Under the pieces are notes generated by a model that searched no databases, was not told the DNA's origin, and saw nothing but the letters and a program-made list of their open reading frames with translations. The position numbers and the translations under genes were made by a program. Source: JAJEFO01 sp009843725 (GTDB lineage Bacteria; Pseudomonadota; Alphaproteobacteria; Rhodobacterales; Rhodobacteraceae). From it: a stretch of 64,000 nucleotides of DNA. The first letter of the stretch is position 1. Every line of letters starts with the position of its first letter. Below are positions 8,289 through 17,337 of this stretch, one piece after another. Location of the stretch: the NCBI GenBank assembly GCA_965243215.1, contig CBDEUJ010000005.1, positions 124,001 through 188,000 on the forward strand. Direction: 5' to 3'.

Positions 8289-9326
8289 TTAACTTGATTG
8301 GCCGCGCGGCACCCTGTGCATTGGCCACGAGCGAAATTCAAACGGGACCCGACCTTCCAGGCGGTCGGTCCGGGGAGAAATGCCGAAGCGCGTCTTGTAG
8401 GCCCTGCTGAAGTGAACCTGGCTCGAAAATCCTGACGCAAGCGCGACATGCGACAGCGGCAATTCCGTCTGGGTCACGAGGCCACGCGCACGATCCAGGC
8501 GGATGTCACGATAGTAGGACGACGGAGGTGTCTTCACATACCGCCGGAACAACCGGTCAAGCTGTCGGTGAGAGACATTGGCGCGGCGACAGACTTCGGA
8601 AATCCTGAGCGGCTCTTCAAGGTTCTTCTCCATCAGGTCAATGGCGCGGAACAGCTTCTCGGGTATGCGGCGGCCAAACGGCTCGGTGGACCCGGCAACC
8701 TGCCGTGTCCCCGCTGTGCGCACGCCTTGGACAAACAGGTACTTGGCGGCGGCGTTGGCAAGGCCCTTGCCTCGCAATTCGCTCAACAGGAAAAGCGCGC
8801 AGTCGGTTGCCGCCGTGCCGCCCGAACAGGTGATCCGGCTCTCGTCGGAGACAAAGAGGTCATCGCACACCCCGATGTCCGGGAACTTCTCGACAAAGGC
8901 GCCGAGATGTTCGTAGTGCACGGTTGCCTGGCGCCCATGGAGCAGCCCGGCTTCAGCCAGGATGAACGCGCCGGTGTCCAACGCACCGACACTGCTTCCA
9001 GAGCGTGCAAAGCGCCACAGATTCGCATGCAGGGCAGCGCTGGAAAACGACTCCGGTGTCCAGCTTGTGGAGAGCATCACCAGTTCGGGGGCCTTGCCCC
9101 GAATGCTGGAAAGCGCACCGGTGTCGATCGTCACGCCGTTGCTTGCCAAGCAGGGTCCGCCCCTTTCCGAAACGATCGACCAGTGAAAAAACGACTTGCC
9201 TTCGATATAGTTTGCTGCGCGAAATGGATCCAAGAACGACATCGTGGCCGCAATGTTGAAATGCGGCGTGACCACGACAAGAATGTGATAGTCGTCGATC
9301 TTCTCGAGGAGCATCTGACCAGTCAT
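8289..9326 (-). CDS. AraC-family regulator with GATase1-like domain (CdhR/GbdR-like)
   Basis: Residues about 10-190 form a DJ-1/PfpI-like amidotransferase-type sensor (HILVVVTPHFNIAATMSFLDPFRAANYI near the start). The C-terminal ~100 residues carry two AraC helix-turn-helix motifs (RISEVCRRANVSHRQLDRLFRRYV and LPLSHVALASGFSSQVHFSRAYKTRFG). This architecture is that of GbdR and CdhR, activators of betaine and carnitine catabolism. It is divergent from the ABC transporter operon and upstream of the Rieske gene on the same strand, so it probably activates both directions. The start (9326, 9314 or a TTG at 9359) is uncertain. Confidence 0.85.
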   Translation of the reverse strand: MTGQMLLEKIDDYHILVVVTPHFNIAATMSFLDPFRAANYIEGKSFFHWSIVSERGGPCLASNGVTIDTGALSSIRGKAPELVMLSTSWTPESFSSAALHANLWRFARSGSSVGALDTGAFILAEAGLLHGRQATVHYEHLGAFVEKFPDIGVCDDLFVSDESRITCSGGTAATDCALFLLSELRGKGLANAAAKYLFVQGVRTAGTRQVAGSTEPFGRRIPEKLFRAIDLMEKNLEEPLRISEVCRRANVSHRQLDRLFRRYVKTPPSSYYRDIRLDRARGLVTQTELPLSHVALASGFSSQVHFSRAYKTRFGISPRTDRLEGRVPFEFRSWPMHRVPRGQSS

Positions 9327-9852
9327 GTGAAATTGGCGGCCAGTCTGGTTAAACCACAAGTCCCGTGGTCAGGACAATCGCCACACGGACGAGAATGAAG
9401 CGCATTGACGATCGAGAGACGCAAAGTCAGCGACCTTTCCCTGACGGGAGAGGCTTGGGAGGTCGAGGTTCCGAACGCCCATGCTGACCGGCACAGGAAA
9501 GGACGCCGTCATCCAGCCCACCCTGATCCATGCGTTGCAAGCCGACCCCGGCGTGCCTCTTCGGTGCCGGGGCCTCGACGATTCGTCGGCAGACACGCCG
9601 GTCAGGCACGAAACGGGGCGACTCGCGGCGAGGGTGAACAGGTTGTGCGAGGGGAGCCTGGCTCCTGCCGGAGTCACCGGAAAGGCCTCGGCGACTCCGC
9701 GAGCGGTGCAAGCCGCATCATTCTCCTTCCTTGGCGGGGGAACCCGCCCTCGGGCAGGCGGCGGCGGCTGCCTGTTCCATTTTCACGCAAACAGAAACGG
9801 GGGCGCGCTTTCCTCCCCGGCCTGAACGCCGGGGCTCCAGCGCGAGAGTCAG
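9327..9852. other. Divergent control region with a strong hairpin at 9815-9834
   Basis: The 526-base gap between the AraC regulator and the transporter operon contains no supportable gene. At 9815-9834, CCCCGGC and GCCGGGG form a 7-bp stem around CTGAAC, 18 bases before the binding-protein ATG. No U-run follows, so it is not a typical terminator and may affect leader folding. Activator half-sites could not be identified by eye. Confidence 0.4.
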
Positions 9853-10803
9853 ATGATCAAGACAGTCACAACAGTTGCGGCCGTGCTTGCCGCCTCGGGC
9901 GTTCAGGCGGCCGAGTTGGGTGCGGTTGACGAGCCGATCAAGCTTGCCATCAACGAATGGACGGGCCAGCACATCTCCACCCACGTGGCGGGCGAGATGC
10001 TCAAGGCGGCCGGATATCAGGTCGAATATGTCACGGCAGGCTACATGAACATGTACCAGGCGATGTCGGACGGAGAGTTGCACGCGGCCGTGGAAATCTG
10101 GTCATCGAACGTCTCCGACGACTACGCCAAGAAAGTCGAGGGCGGGGGCGTCGTCGAACTTGGTGACCTCGGCCTCGACGCGAAAGAGGGGATTGCCTAC
10201 CCGGCCCACGTGGCGGAACTGTGCCCGGGGCTCCCGGCCTGGGAGGCCCTGAAGGACTGCGCCGGGACCTTTGCCACCGCCGAGACGCTGCCCGCCGGTC
10301 GCCTGGTGGACTATCCTGCCGACTGGGGCACGCCCGGCGCCGACCGCATGACGGGGCTTGACCTGCCTTTCAAGGCGGTGCCGGCCGGCTCCGAAGGCGC
10401 GCTCATCGCGGAGCTTCGCGCATCGACCGAGCGGGAATCGCCGCTGCTGATCACTTTCTGGCAGCCGCACTGGGCAATGTCCGCCTACGACGTGCAGTTC
10501 GTTGACCTCCCGGTCGGCAACGAGGAGTGCTTCAACGATCCGGCATGGGGACCGAACCCGAACGCCGTCAATGACTGTGATTTCGCGCCAAGCCGCATCT
10601 TCAAGGCAGGCTGGGCCGGGATCGAGGACAAGTGGCCGGCCGCCTTCGAGATTCTCACCAGCTACACGCTGTCGGTGGAAGACCAGCAACCCATGATGGG
10701 AGCCGTCGACGTGGACGGCGGCAGCGTCGAGGCGGTGGTCGCCGACTGGATGGCAGGCAACGAAGCCACGTGGAAACCTGTCGTGGACGCGGCGACACGC
10801 TGA
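9853..10803 (+). CDS. ABC transporter substrate-binding protein, glycine betaine/choline class
   Basis: A 316-residue periplasmic binding protein starts with a signal peptide (residues 1-19, cleavage near VQAAE). It then has OpuAC/ProX-type sequence: INEWTGQHISTHVAGEMLKAAGYQVEYV, the EIWSSN aromatic-pocket segment near residue 90, and TFWQPHWAMSAYDVQFVDLP near residue 210. The Trp-rich positions fit a cage for a quaternary ammonium group. Cysteine pairs (ELCPG...KDCAG) may be disulfides. It heads a three-gene importer operon with the ATPase six bases downstream. Confidence 0.88.
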   Translation: MIKTVTTVAAVLAASGVQAAELGAVDEPIKLAINEWTGQHISTHVAGEMLKAAGYQVEYVTAGYMNMYQAMSDGELHAAVEIWSSNVSDDYAKKVEGGGVVELGDLGLDAKEGIAYPAHVAELCPGLPAWEALKDCAGTFATAETLPAGRLVDYPADWGTPGADRMTGLDLPFKAVPAGSEGALIAELRASTERESPLLITFWQPHWAMSAYDVQFVDLPVGNEECFNDPAWGPNPNAVNDCDFAPSRIFKAGWAGIEDKWPAAFEILTSYTLSVEDQQPMMGAVDVDGGSVEAVVADWMAGNEATWKPVVDAATR

Positions 10804-10808
10804 TCTCC

Positions 10809-11852
10809 ATGGCGGAACAGCCTGCCATTTCCGTTGCCGGACTCTGGCAGGTCTTCGGGTCCGATGCTGCGTCCGCCTTCCGGCGGGCGCAGGACGAGGG
10901 CGGCAGCGCGCGGGACATTGCCTGCCGCTTGGAGGGGCACGGATGCATCCCGGCCGTGCGCGACGCCTGCTTCGAGGTGGCCGAAGGCGAACTCTTCGTG
11001 ATCATGGGCCTCTCAGGGTCGGGAAAGTCAACGCTGCTCCGGGGAATCTCGCGTCTTGTCGAGCCGACGGCGGGTCATGTCTCGATCGAGGGCGAGGATG
11101 TCCTCGCAGCCTCCAAGGCGCGAATGACGGAACTTCGACGGTCCAGGATCGGGATGGTGTTCCAGCATTTCGGCCTGTTCCCGCACATGTCGGTCATCGA
11201 CAACGTCGCCTTCCCGCTGAAGGTCGGCGGCATGGGCCGCCGCGAGCGTCATGACAAGGTCCAGGACATCATCGAGATGGTGGGCCTGAAAGGGCGGGAA
11301 GGGGCGTATCCCCGCGAACTGTCGGGTGGCCAGCGTCAACGTGTCGGGATCGCGCGCTCGCTCGCTGGAGACTGCAGCGTCTGGTTCCTGGACGAGCCTT
11401 TTTCGGCACTCGATCCGCTGATCCGTCGCCAGTTGCAGGACGAGTTCCTGGACATTCGGGCGAGGCTGAACACCACGATCGTGTTCATTACCCACGACAT
11501 CGCCGAGGCTCTGAAGCTCGCTGACCGGATTGCGATCATGCGTGACGGCGAAATCGTGCAGATCGGGACACCGGCAGACATCGTGCTGCACCCGGTCGAC
11601 GACTACGTGCGCGAGTTTGCACGCGATGTCGTGCGCGGCCGGCATGCCAAGGTCGGATCAATCATGCAGGCGGGTGACGATCGCGCGGCGAGCAGCGCTC
11701 CCGGCCTGCGTTCCGACATGACCCTTGAAGACGCACTGGCGACCTGCATGGCTCACTACGAGCCGGTAGCGGTCTATGACGACGGCGGCAGCCTGCTCGG
11801 CACGGTCGATCCGCAAGACATCGCAAGCGCCCTGAAGGCCGACCGGGCATGA
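10809..11852 (+). CDS. ABC transporter ATP-binding protein, glycine betaine/proline class
   Basis: The 347-residue ATPase starts at the ATG at 10809, six bases after the binding-protein stop. Walker A is GLSGSGKST (67-75). The Q-loop MVFQHFGLFPH, signature LSGGQRQR, Walker B VWFLDEPFSALD and switch THD all follow. An N-terminal extension (about 45 residues, with FGSDAASAFRRAQDEGGS) is typical of ProV/OpuAA proteins. The C-terminal ~110 residues resemble a regulatory CBS segment (MTLEDALATCMAHYEPVAVYDDGGSLLGTV). The stop overlaps the permease start as ATGA. Confidence 0.9.
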   Translation: MAEQPAISVAGLWQVFGSDAASAFRRAQDEGGSARDIACRLEGHGCIPAVRDACFEVAEGELFVIMGLSGSGKSTLLRGISRLVEPTAGHVSIEGEDVLAASKARMTELRRSRIGMVFQHFGLFPHMSVIDNVAFPLKVGGMGRRERHDKVQDIIEMVGLKGREGAYPRELSGGQRQRVGIARSLAGDCSVWFLDEPFSALDPLIRRQLQDEFLDIRARLNTTIVFITHDIAEALKLADRIAIMRDGEIVQIGTPADIVLHPVDDYVREFARDVVRGRHAKVGSIMQAGDDRAASSAPGLRSDMTLEDALATCMAHYEPVAVYDDGGSLLGTVDPQDIASALKADRA

Positions 11853-13915
11853 GCGCCAACCCGGGATTGCCCGTGGCGAGCCCGTCCGGACCCTCGAGGG
11901 GCCTGCTTGCGGCGCTTCTCGCCCTGCTCGCCGGGGCCGTCTGCCTGCTGCTGCAAGATCACGCGCCCTGGATGGTGCGTTTTCCAGAGGCGTGGACGCT
12001 GCCGGCGACCGAACTGGTCGGAGCCGGACTGGACGCTGTCCTGAGCGCGATCAAGCCGGTGATGCGGGCATGGTCCTGGCTGCTTTCCCATCCGATGAGC
12101 TGGGCCAATGCCGTGCTTGTCGGCTCGCCTTGGCCGCTCATCATCGGCGCGTTCACCGCGGCGGGGTGGTACATCGGCGGGTTTCGCATGGCGTCACTCA
12201 CCTTTCTGGGATTCGGGTTCGTTCTGCTCTCGGGCTACTGGAGCGAAAGCATGAACACGCTGAGCCTCGTGTCGGTTTCGGTTCCCCTGGCGGTCCTGGC
12301 CGGCGGCAGCCTGGGCATACTCGCGAACGAAGTGCCGCGCATTCGGGCCGCCCTTCTGGCGGCGCTCGACGCGATGCAGACAATTCCGACCTTCGCCTAT
12401 CTTACGCCGCTCCTGCTGCTGTTCGGGTTCGGCCCTGTGGTCGGCCTCGTCGCTTCCGCAATCTACGCCGCTCCCCCCATGGCGCGAAACGTCATCCTGG
12501 GGCTCGAACGGGTTGATCCCGAAGTCAAGGAAGCATCGATCATGTCCGGCGCGACCCGGTGGCAGCAACTGTTCCTGGTCGAGATTCCGGCAGCGAGTCC
12601 GCAGATCATGGTGGGCGTGAACCAATGCCTGATGGCATCCCTGTCGATGGTGATCATCGCCGCCGTCATCGGCGGTTTCAACGACATCGGCTGGGAAGTG
12701 CTTCTGACCATGCGCAAGGCACAGTTCGGCCAGGCATTTCTGGCCGGACTGGTGATCGTGACGTTCGCGATCGTGATAGACCGCCTGTCCGGGTCGCTGG
12801 CACTGGAACGAAAGCGCCACGACCGGCGTGTCACGTGGGGCCTGCTCCTTTCAGGCGCCGTCGGGGCTGTTCTGCTGGCTTTGGCAGGGGCCGACGCGGC
12901 GCCCGAGGGTGTGTTCTCGGCGGCCGCGGTCGCCGTGGACGACAGATTGGGCGCGTTTACCGCCGCACACGGGGCCACGCTTGACGGCATCAAGAATTCG
13001 GCAATGTTCTATGGGCTGCTTCCGCTGCGTATCGGCCTTGACCAGGCCGTGCTGCCTTTCACTTGGGGGTTCCAGTGGACGCCAGCGATGAGCCTCTGGC
13101 TGTTCGCAATCGCGGTTCTCGCGGGGATCGGCCTTGCCGCGACGGGACGGCAAGTGGCCGGTGCGGGCCTTGTGATTGCCGTCGGCGTTGTCGAAACAGG
13201 CATCGCGGAACTGCCCTGGCCTTTCGTGATCGTCGGAACCACGGCACTTGCATGGGTTGCCCAAGGGATCCGGCTTGCCGTCCTCTCGGCCGCCCTTCTC
13301 GGGCTCGTTCTGATTTCAGGCCTCTGGGATCGTGCGTTGCTGTCGCTCTACCTTTCAGGTGCCGCCGTTGCCGCCTGTGTCGTCGTGGGAGGCGCGCTTG
13401 GTCTCTTGTCAGCCGTTTCCGGAATTGCCTGGATGGTCATTCGCCCCGTCTGCGACATGCTTCAGACGATTCCCCTGTTCGTGTTCCTGATCCCGACGCT
13501 GATGTTCTTCCAGATCGGCGAGTTCAGCGCCTTTCTCGCAATCTGCGCCTACGCCGTGGTTCCGATGATCCGCTACACGCGGCACGGGCTGGTCTCGACT
13601 CCGCCCGAAATGCTGGAGGCCGCAACATCAAGCGGGGCGACGCCGTGGCAGACCATGACCGATGTGCGCATGCCCTATGCCGCGCCGGCAATCCTGCTGG
13701 GACTCAATCAGACGATCCTCTATGCCTTCGCAATGCTGGTGATCGCCGCCTTGATCGGAACAACCGGACTCGGCCAGTTGATCTACCTGGCGCTGGGGCA
13801 GGCCGACGTCGGGCTGGGGGTAAGCGCAGGCGCGGCGATGGCGATCCTGGCCTTCATCGCCGACCGGCTTGCCCAGGGCTTTGCCGAAGAGAGGCGGAAG
13901 GCCCTGGGCCTCTAG
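11849..13915 (+). CDS. ABC transporter permease with two tandem transmembrane domains
   Basis: At 688 residues this is about twice the length of ProW. Two BPD_transp_1 domains are visible, each with its own EAA-type coupling loop: VKEASIMSGATRWQQLFLVEIPAASPQIMVGVNQ (about 226-260) and MLEAATSSGATPWQTMTDVRMPYAAPAILLGLNQ (about 585-620). The two halves are clearly homologous, so one chain probably supplies both transmembrane halves. Such fused permeases occur in marine Rhodobacterales quaternary-amine importers (family knowledge). It overlaps the ATPase gene by ATGA. The substrate is probably a betaine-type compound. Confidence 0.9.
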   Translation: MSANPGLPVASPSGPSRGLLAALLALLAGAVCLLLQDHAPWMVRFPEAWTLPATELVGAGLDAVLSAIKPVMRAWSWLLSHPMSWANAVLVGSPWPLIIGAFTAAGWYIGGFRMASLTFLGFGFVLLSGYWSESMNTLSLVSVSVPLAVLAGGSLGILANEVPRIRAALLAALDAMQTIPTFAYLTPLLLLFGFGPVVGLVASAIYAAPPMARNVILGLERVDPEVKEASIMSGATRWQQLFLVEIPAASPQIMVGVNQCLMASLSMVIIAAVIGGFNDIGWEVLLTMRKAQFGQAFLAGLVIVTFAIVIDRLSGSLALERKRHDRRVTWGLLLSGAVGAVLLALAGADAAPEGVFSAAAVAVDDRLGAFTAAHGATLDGIKNSAMFYGLLPLRIGLDQAVLPFTWGFQWTPAMSLWLFAIAVLAGIGLAATGRQVAGAGLVIAVGVVETGIAELPWPFVIVGTTALAWVAQGIRLAVLSAALLGLVLISGLWDRALLSLYLSGAAVAACVVVGGALGLLSAVSGIAWMVIRPVCDMLQTIPLFVFLIPTLMFFQIGEFSAFLAICAYAVVPMIRYTRHGLVSTPPEMLEAATSSGATPWQTMTDVRMPYAAPAILLGLNQTILYAFAMLVIAALIGTTGLGQLIYLALGQADVGLGVSAGAAMAILAFIADRLAQGFAEERRKALGL

Positions 13916-14072
13916 GCGCCCCGCTGACCGACGCGAACTGCGACGTCGGCACTGTCGCCACGCGCAGCGAACCGCTCCGTTCCGTCCGCAGCGGAATCCA
14001 CGCATCCCGATCCGCGAATGGCGCACAGCGCCACCCGGCCCCCTCATTGTTCGGAGAAACGCGACCTGCGAC

Positions 14073-14888
14073 TCAGGCAAGCCGCTCACGGAACTTCTCA
14101 TACTCGACATCGTCGATGTCCGCGATCTCTTCGGGGCCAGGAAAGGTTCCGCCACGCGCCTCCTTGGCGAAAGCTTCCAGCGCAGCGCGGCGCTCGACCT
14201 TCATGCGTTCCTGGAGCGCATGAAGGTTGCCGAAGGCCCGGGCGTGCCGGGGGCTCTCGGGCTGCTCACCGCATATGTCGTTCTGAAAGAGATAGATGAT
14301 GTCGCTGCCTGATCCGGAACCGAGCGAGGACGTGACAAGCGTGGTGCGACGGCTGATTTCCGTCATCACCCTCGCGCAGATGACCTCGGCCTCGACCGAG
14401 AAGGCGCCGGCATCCTCCATGCGCCGGAATGCCTGCCAGAGTTCGAAGGCTTCCCTGGCCGTCTTGCCGATGGCGCGCAGGCCACCGTTCCAGGTCGACT
14501 TCCGGGGCACGAGGCCCAGGTGGCACATGACGGGAATGTCCTCGCGGGCAAGCACCTCCACCACATGCGGCCCTCGTGCCGTGTAGACGGAATCCGCGCC
14601 ATCCTTCATCGCGCGAAACGCAGCCCTGAGAACGTCCCCTTCGGTCGGGAAGTCTGGCAAGGCAACGGCGGCGGTGAAGAACATGTCCGGCGCTCCGGCC
14701 CGCACCGCCGCCGTGTTGTGCGCATTGCCCATGACGAGATCCAGGCCGGCGTCCCTGGCCGCAGCCGCCTCTTCCGTGGAATTTGCCGTGGTCTGAACAA
14801 GCTTGCGCACGCCCTTCAGGGCACGCAGGTCGGCAGCAGTGTAGTTTCGCCCCTGCTGCCTGGCATCCCAGTCATAGATTCGCTTCAC
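14073..14888 (-). CDS. PanB-like (ketopantoate hydroxymethyltransferase-fold) protein with altered active site
   Basis: A GTG start at 14888 is chosen because GGAGG precedes it; no upstream ATG has one. The 271-residue product follows the PanB TIM barrel: IPVMCHLGLVPRKSTWNGG corresponds to IPVMGHLGLTPQ, and EDAGAFSVEAEVI to the catalytic-Glu strand. By my alignment the PanB Lys-x-Glu motif is replaced by SVYTARG. Classical ketopantoate synthesis is therefore doubtful, and a related aldol-type reaction is more likely. It stands alone, opposite the dehydrogenase gene at 15083. Confidence 0.65.
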   Translation of the reverse strand: MKRIYDWDARQQGRNYTAADLRALKGVRKLVQTTANSTEEAAAARDAGLDLVMGNAHNTAAVRAGAPDMFFTAAVALPDFPTEGDVLRAAFRAMKDGADSVYTARGPHVVEVLAREDIPVMCHLGLVPRKSTWNGGLRAIGKTAREAFELWQAFRRMEDAGAFSVEAEVICARVMTEISRRTTLVTSSLGSGSGSDIIYLFQNDICGEQPESPRHARAFGNLHALQERMKVERRAALEAFAKEARGGTFPGPEEIADIDDVEYEKFRERLA

Positions 14889-15082
14889 CGAATTCCTCCC
14901 CGCTTTCCCTGGATTGAACCGTTTCCGGTAAAGGCTTGCAAGTGCCGCGGCAGATGGCATTCAATTGTCCGGCAAGAATCGGACAGAGGGTGTCTCCCGG
15001 ATCCGTCCAGCGTCGGCAGCGGCGTGCGAAATCCCTCAATCACTGCAACGCCGGGCATTCCCGGAAGTGAGGAGAGAATCAC

Positions 15083-15988
15083 ATGAATGCTGGAGTCATC
15101 GGCCTCGGAGACATGGGATCCGGAATCGCCCGCAACCTGATCAAGAACGGCTTCGAAGTCACCGGCCTGGACCTGAGCGCCGAACGCATGACGGCCTTCG
15201 CCGACATGGGCGGCAAGCCCGCCGCCTCCGCAGCCGAAGTCGGCGCCAACGCGGACGCCGTCTTCGTCATGGTGATGAACGGAGACCAGGCCAAGTCCGT
15301 CGTCCTGGGAGACGGACTCGCGTCCTCCATGGCCGCGGGAGGCGCGGTAATCCTTTCGGCCACTGTCAGGCCACGGGAAGCACGCGAGATTGGCGCGGCT
15401 TTGACGGGCACGGGCCTCCACCTGATCGACTCGCCGGTTTCGGGCGGCTTCCCTGGCGCGCAGGGCGGCACGCTGACAATGATGGCAGCGGCGCCGGACG
15501 GGGTCCTTGACCGCTTTGCTCCCGTGATGGAGGCGGTGTCGGCGAACATTCACAGGGTCGGAAGCAGGCCCGGCGACGGCCAGACCGTGAAGGCCTGCCT
15601 TCAGTCGCTGATCGGGGCGCAGTTCTCCGCTACATTCGAAGCGGCTGCCCTTGCCGCCAAGGCGGGCGTTCCAGGCCAGGTCCTTCTGGACGTGTTCTCA
15701 ACCTCGTCGGCGGGTTGCGGCATCGTCAACAACGCGCTCGAAAAGATCATCGACAGACAGTTCGAGGGCACCGGCAGCCACATCAACACGATGCACAAGG
15801 ATCTCACGATCTCGATGGGACTCGGCGAGGATCTCGGCGTCCCGCTGCACACGGCAGCTGCGGCAATGCAGATCTTCCACGCCGGCCGAACCAGATATCC
15901 ACACGGAGACAACTGGGTCTGCACGCGCGTCATGGAGGACATCGTCGGTGCGGAACTGCATCGGAGCGAGGCAAAGCCGCAAGGATGA
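15083..15988 (+). CDS. Beta-hydroxyacid dehydrogenase (3-hydroxyisobutyrate/L-threonate dehydrogenase family)
   Basis: A 301-residue protein has the Rossmann start VIGLGDMGSGIARNLIKNGF (residues 4-23), the substrate-loop DSPVSGG (about 117-123) and the catalytic lysine in QTVKACLQ (about 172). The usual KxxNN asparagines are changed. The C-terminal SHINTMHKDL helix is typical of the LtnD/HIBADH family. It oxidises a 3-hydroxyacid with NAD(P)+. A good GAGGAGAG ribosome-binding site supports the start. Its substrate is unknown; threonate, glycerate or hydroxyisobutyrate-like acids fit the family. Confidence 0.85.
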   Translation: MNAGVIGLGDMGSGIARNLIKNGFEVTGLDLSAERMTAFADMGGKPAASAAEVGANADAVFVMVMNGDQAKSVVLGDGLASSMAAGGAVILSATVRPREAREIGAALTGTGLHLIDSPVSGGFPGAQGGTLTMMAAAPDGVLDRFAPVMEAVSANIHRVGSRPGDGQTVKACLQSLIGAQFSATFEAAALAAKAGVPGQVLLDVFSTSSAGCGIVNNALEKIIDRQFEGTGSHINTMHKDLTISMGLGEDLGVPLHTAAAAMQIFHAGRTRYPHGDNWVCTRVMEDIVGAELHRSEAKPQG

Positions 15989-16099
15989 CGAACGGGGCTG
16001 CCGCCCCTGCGCCGAAACCGGCTGCTTGCCGGAAAGGGCGAAGGTCAGGTCGCGGCGTCCCTCAATGCTGCCGCCGTCGACGGGCGACGTCTGACAGGA

Positions 16100-17182
16100 A
16101 TGGGTGAGATCATGCTTGGCTACATGATGCTGGCTCTGTTTTTCGTGACGTTCAGCATGCTTGCGAACCGGGTGGCAAACAGCGTCGTCACCGCACCGAT
16201 GGCGTTCCTGGGGTTTGGCGCGTTGCTTGCCGGGCTGGGGATGGTTCCAGATGAAGGGTCCGAACGGGCACTTCATCTGGTGACCGAGATTGCGTTGATC
16301 ATTCTCCTGTTCTTCGACGCCGCAAAGATCGATCAGGGCGCGCTGCTCCGACGCAACGTCTGGCCCAGACGCATGCTGGCAATCGGAATGCCCTTGGGAT
16401 TCCTGATCGGCACCATGCTGGCATGGCTGCTCCTTCCAGCGTGGCCGCTCGCCTTGGCCGCGCTTGCGGCGGCGATACTGCTCCCTACCGATGTCGCGCT
16501 GGGCCAGCCCGTGATCACCAACGTGGCCATTCCGGATCGCCCGCGGCGCGCGATAACGGTCGAAAGCGGACTGAATGACGGCCTGGCTCTGCCGCTGGTG
16601 CTCCTGATGGCGGCGCTCGCAGCCCCCGGCGGCATGGACCCAGGCGGCGGCTGGCTGCTCTTTGGGTTGAAGCAGGTGACGCTCGGCCCGCTGATGGGCG
16701 GCGCGATAGGCACAATCGGCGGCTTCGCCCTGCTTTGGGCCAAGCGAACCCGGTCGACCGCCGACATACATGAAGGGATCGGTGCGCTTGCATTGGCGGC
16801 TCTCGCCTATCTCACGGCAACGACGATCGGGGGCAACGGGTTCATTTCAGCGTTCGTCGCAGGACTGGGATTCGGAGCTGTCGTGCGCGGAAGATGCGCC
16901 TTCGTCTACGAGTTCACCGAAAGCGAGGGCCAGCTCCTGTCATGGACCGCCTTCCTGCTGCTGGGGGCCGTACTGGTACCACAGGCCGCCGCGGACCTGA
17001 CTCTCGGATCCTTGGCGTTCATCCTGGCCTGCCTCCTGATCGTCCGTCCTCTGGCGATCTGGGTGTCCCTGATCGGCACCGATGTAGAGAGTCAGAATGT
17101 TTGGAGTCGGTGGGGACTCGGTCGGAAGACGCCGGAAGAAGTTGGAAGAGGCTGGACAGCCAAGAAAACAAGGGGTTTCTGA
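16100..17182 (+). pseudogene. Cation:proton antiporter (CPA1/NhaP type), N-terminal part, interrupted by the prophage
   Basis: Residues 1-327 are a multi-spanning CPA1 antiporter: repeated membrane helices, the LLPTDVALGQPV segment with the conserved Asp near residue 136, and ESGLNDG near 153-159. After LIGTD at 17082 the frame runs into prophage DNA. It ends with 32 unrelated residues at 17182. The missing C-terminus (AKPVTRIFLGWFGPRGLATALF...) resumes at 58895. Joining 16100-17082 to 58895-59165 gives an uninterrupted 417-residue protein. The gene is thus disrupted in this lysogen. Confidence 0.92.
17078..17082. repeat. Target-site duplication, left copy (ACCGA)
   Basis: ACCGA directly precedes the TGTAG left terminus of the prophage and recurs immediately after the right terminus (58890-58894). 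A 5-bp duplication is the signature of Mu-type transposition. Removing the element and one copy restores the antiporter reading frame. Confidence 0.93.
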
Positions 17183-17328
17183 CATAGGGCGCGGCGTTAT
17201 GTCAGAGTCCCCAGAATCGGACGGTGAATCGGTTCGATGGTGTCAATAACGCCGGGTGGGGACTCCATCTGGGGACTCCGCCATCTGGGGACTCCAGAGT
17301 CCCCAGAATCGCCAAAATGTGGGGACTC
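17083..17328. promoter_or_regulatory. Prophage left end: candidate transposase-binding array
   Basis: The terminal TGTAGA is followed by GAGTCAGAATGTTTGGAGTC (17089-17108), which matches the right-end site at 16 of 20 positions. GGGGACTC then occurs seven times: direct at 17112, 17258, 17271, 17287 and 17321, and inverted at 17205 and 17297. An 8-bp inverted repeat (CTGACATA/TATGTCAG, 17179-17205) is also present and may act as a terminator for the leftward operon. In Mu, the transposase binds three sites at each end; assigning these repeats to that role is inference. Confidence 0.65.
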
Positions 17329-17337
17329 TCGCCGGGT

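Noticed and set aside
9815..9834. Hairpin upstream of the betaine-class binding protein as a terminator
   Set aside because: There is no T-run after the stem and no gene upstream on that strand to terminate. Recorded only as a leader hairpin.
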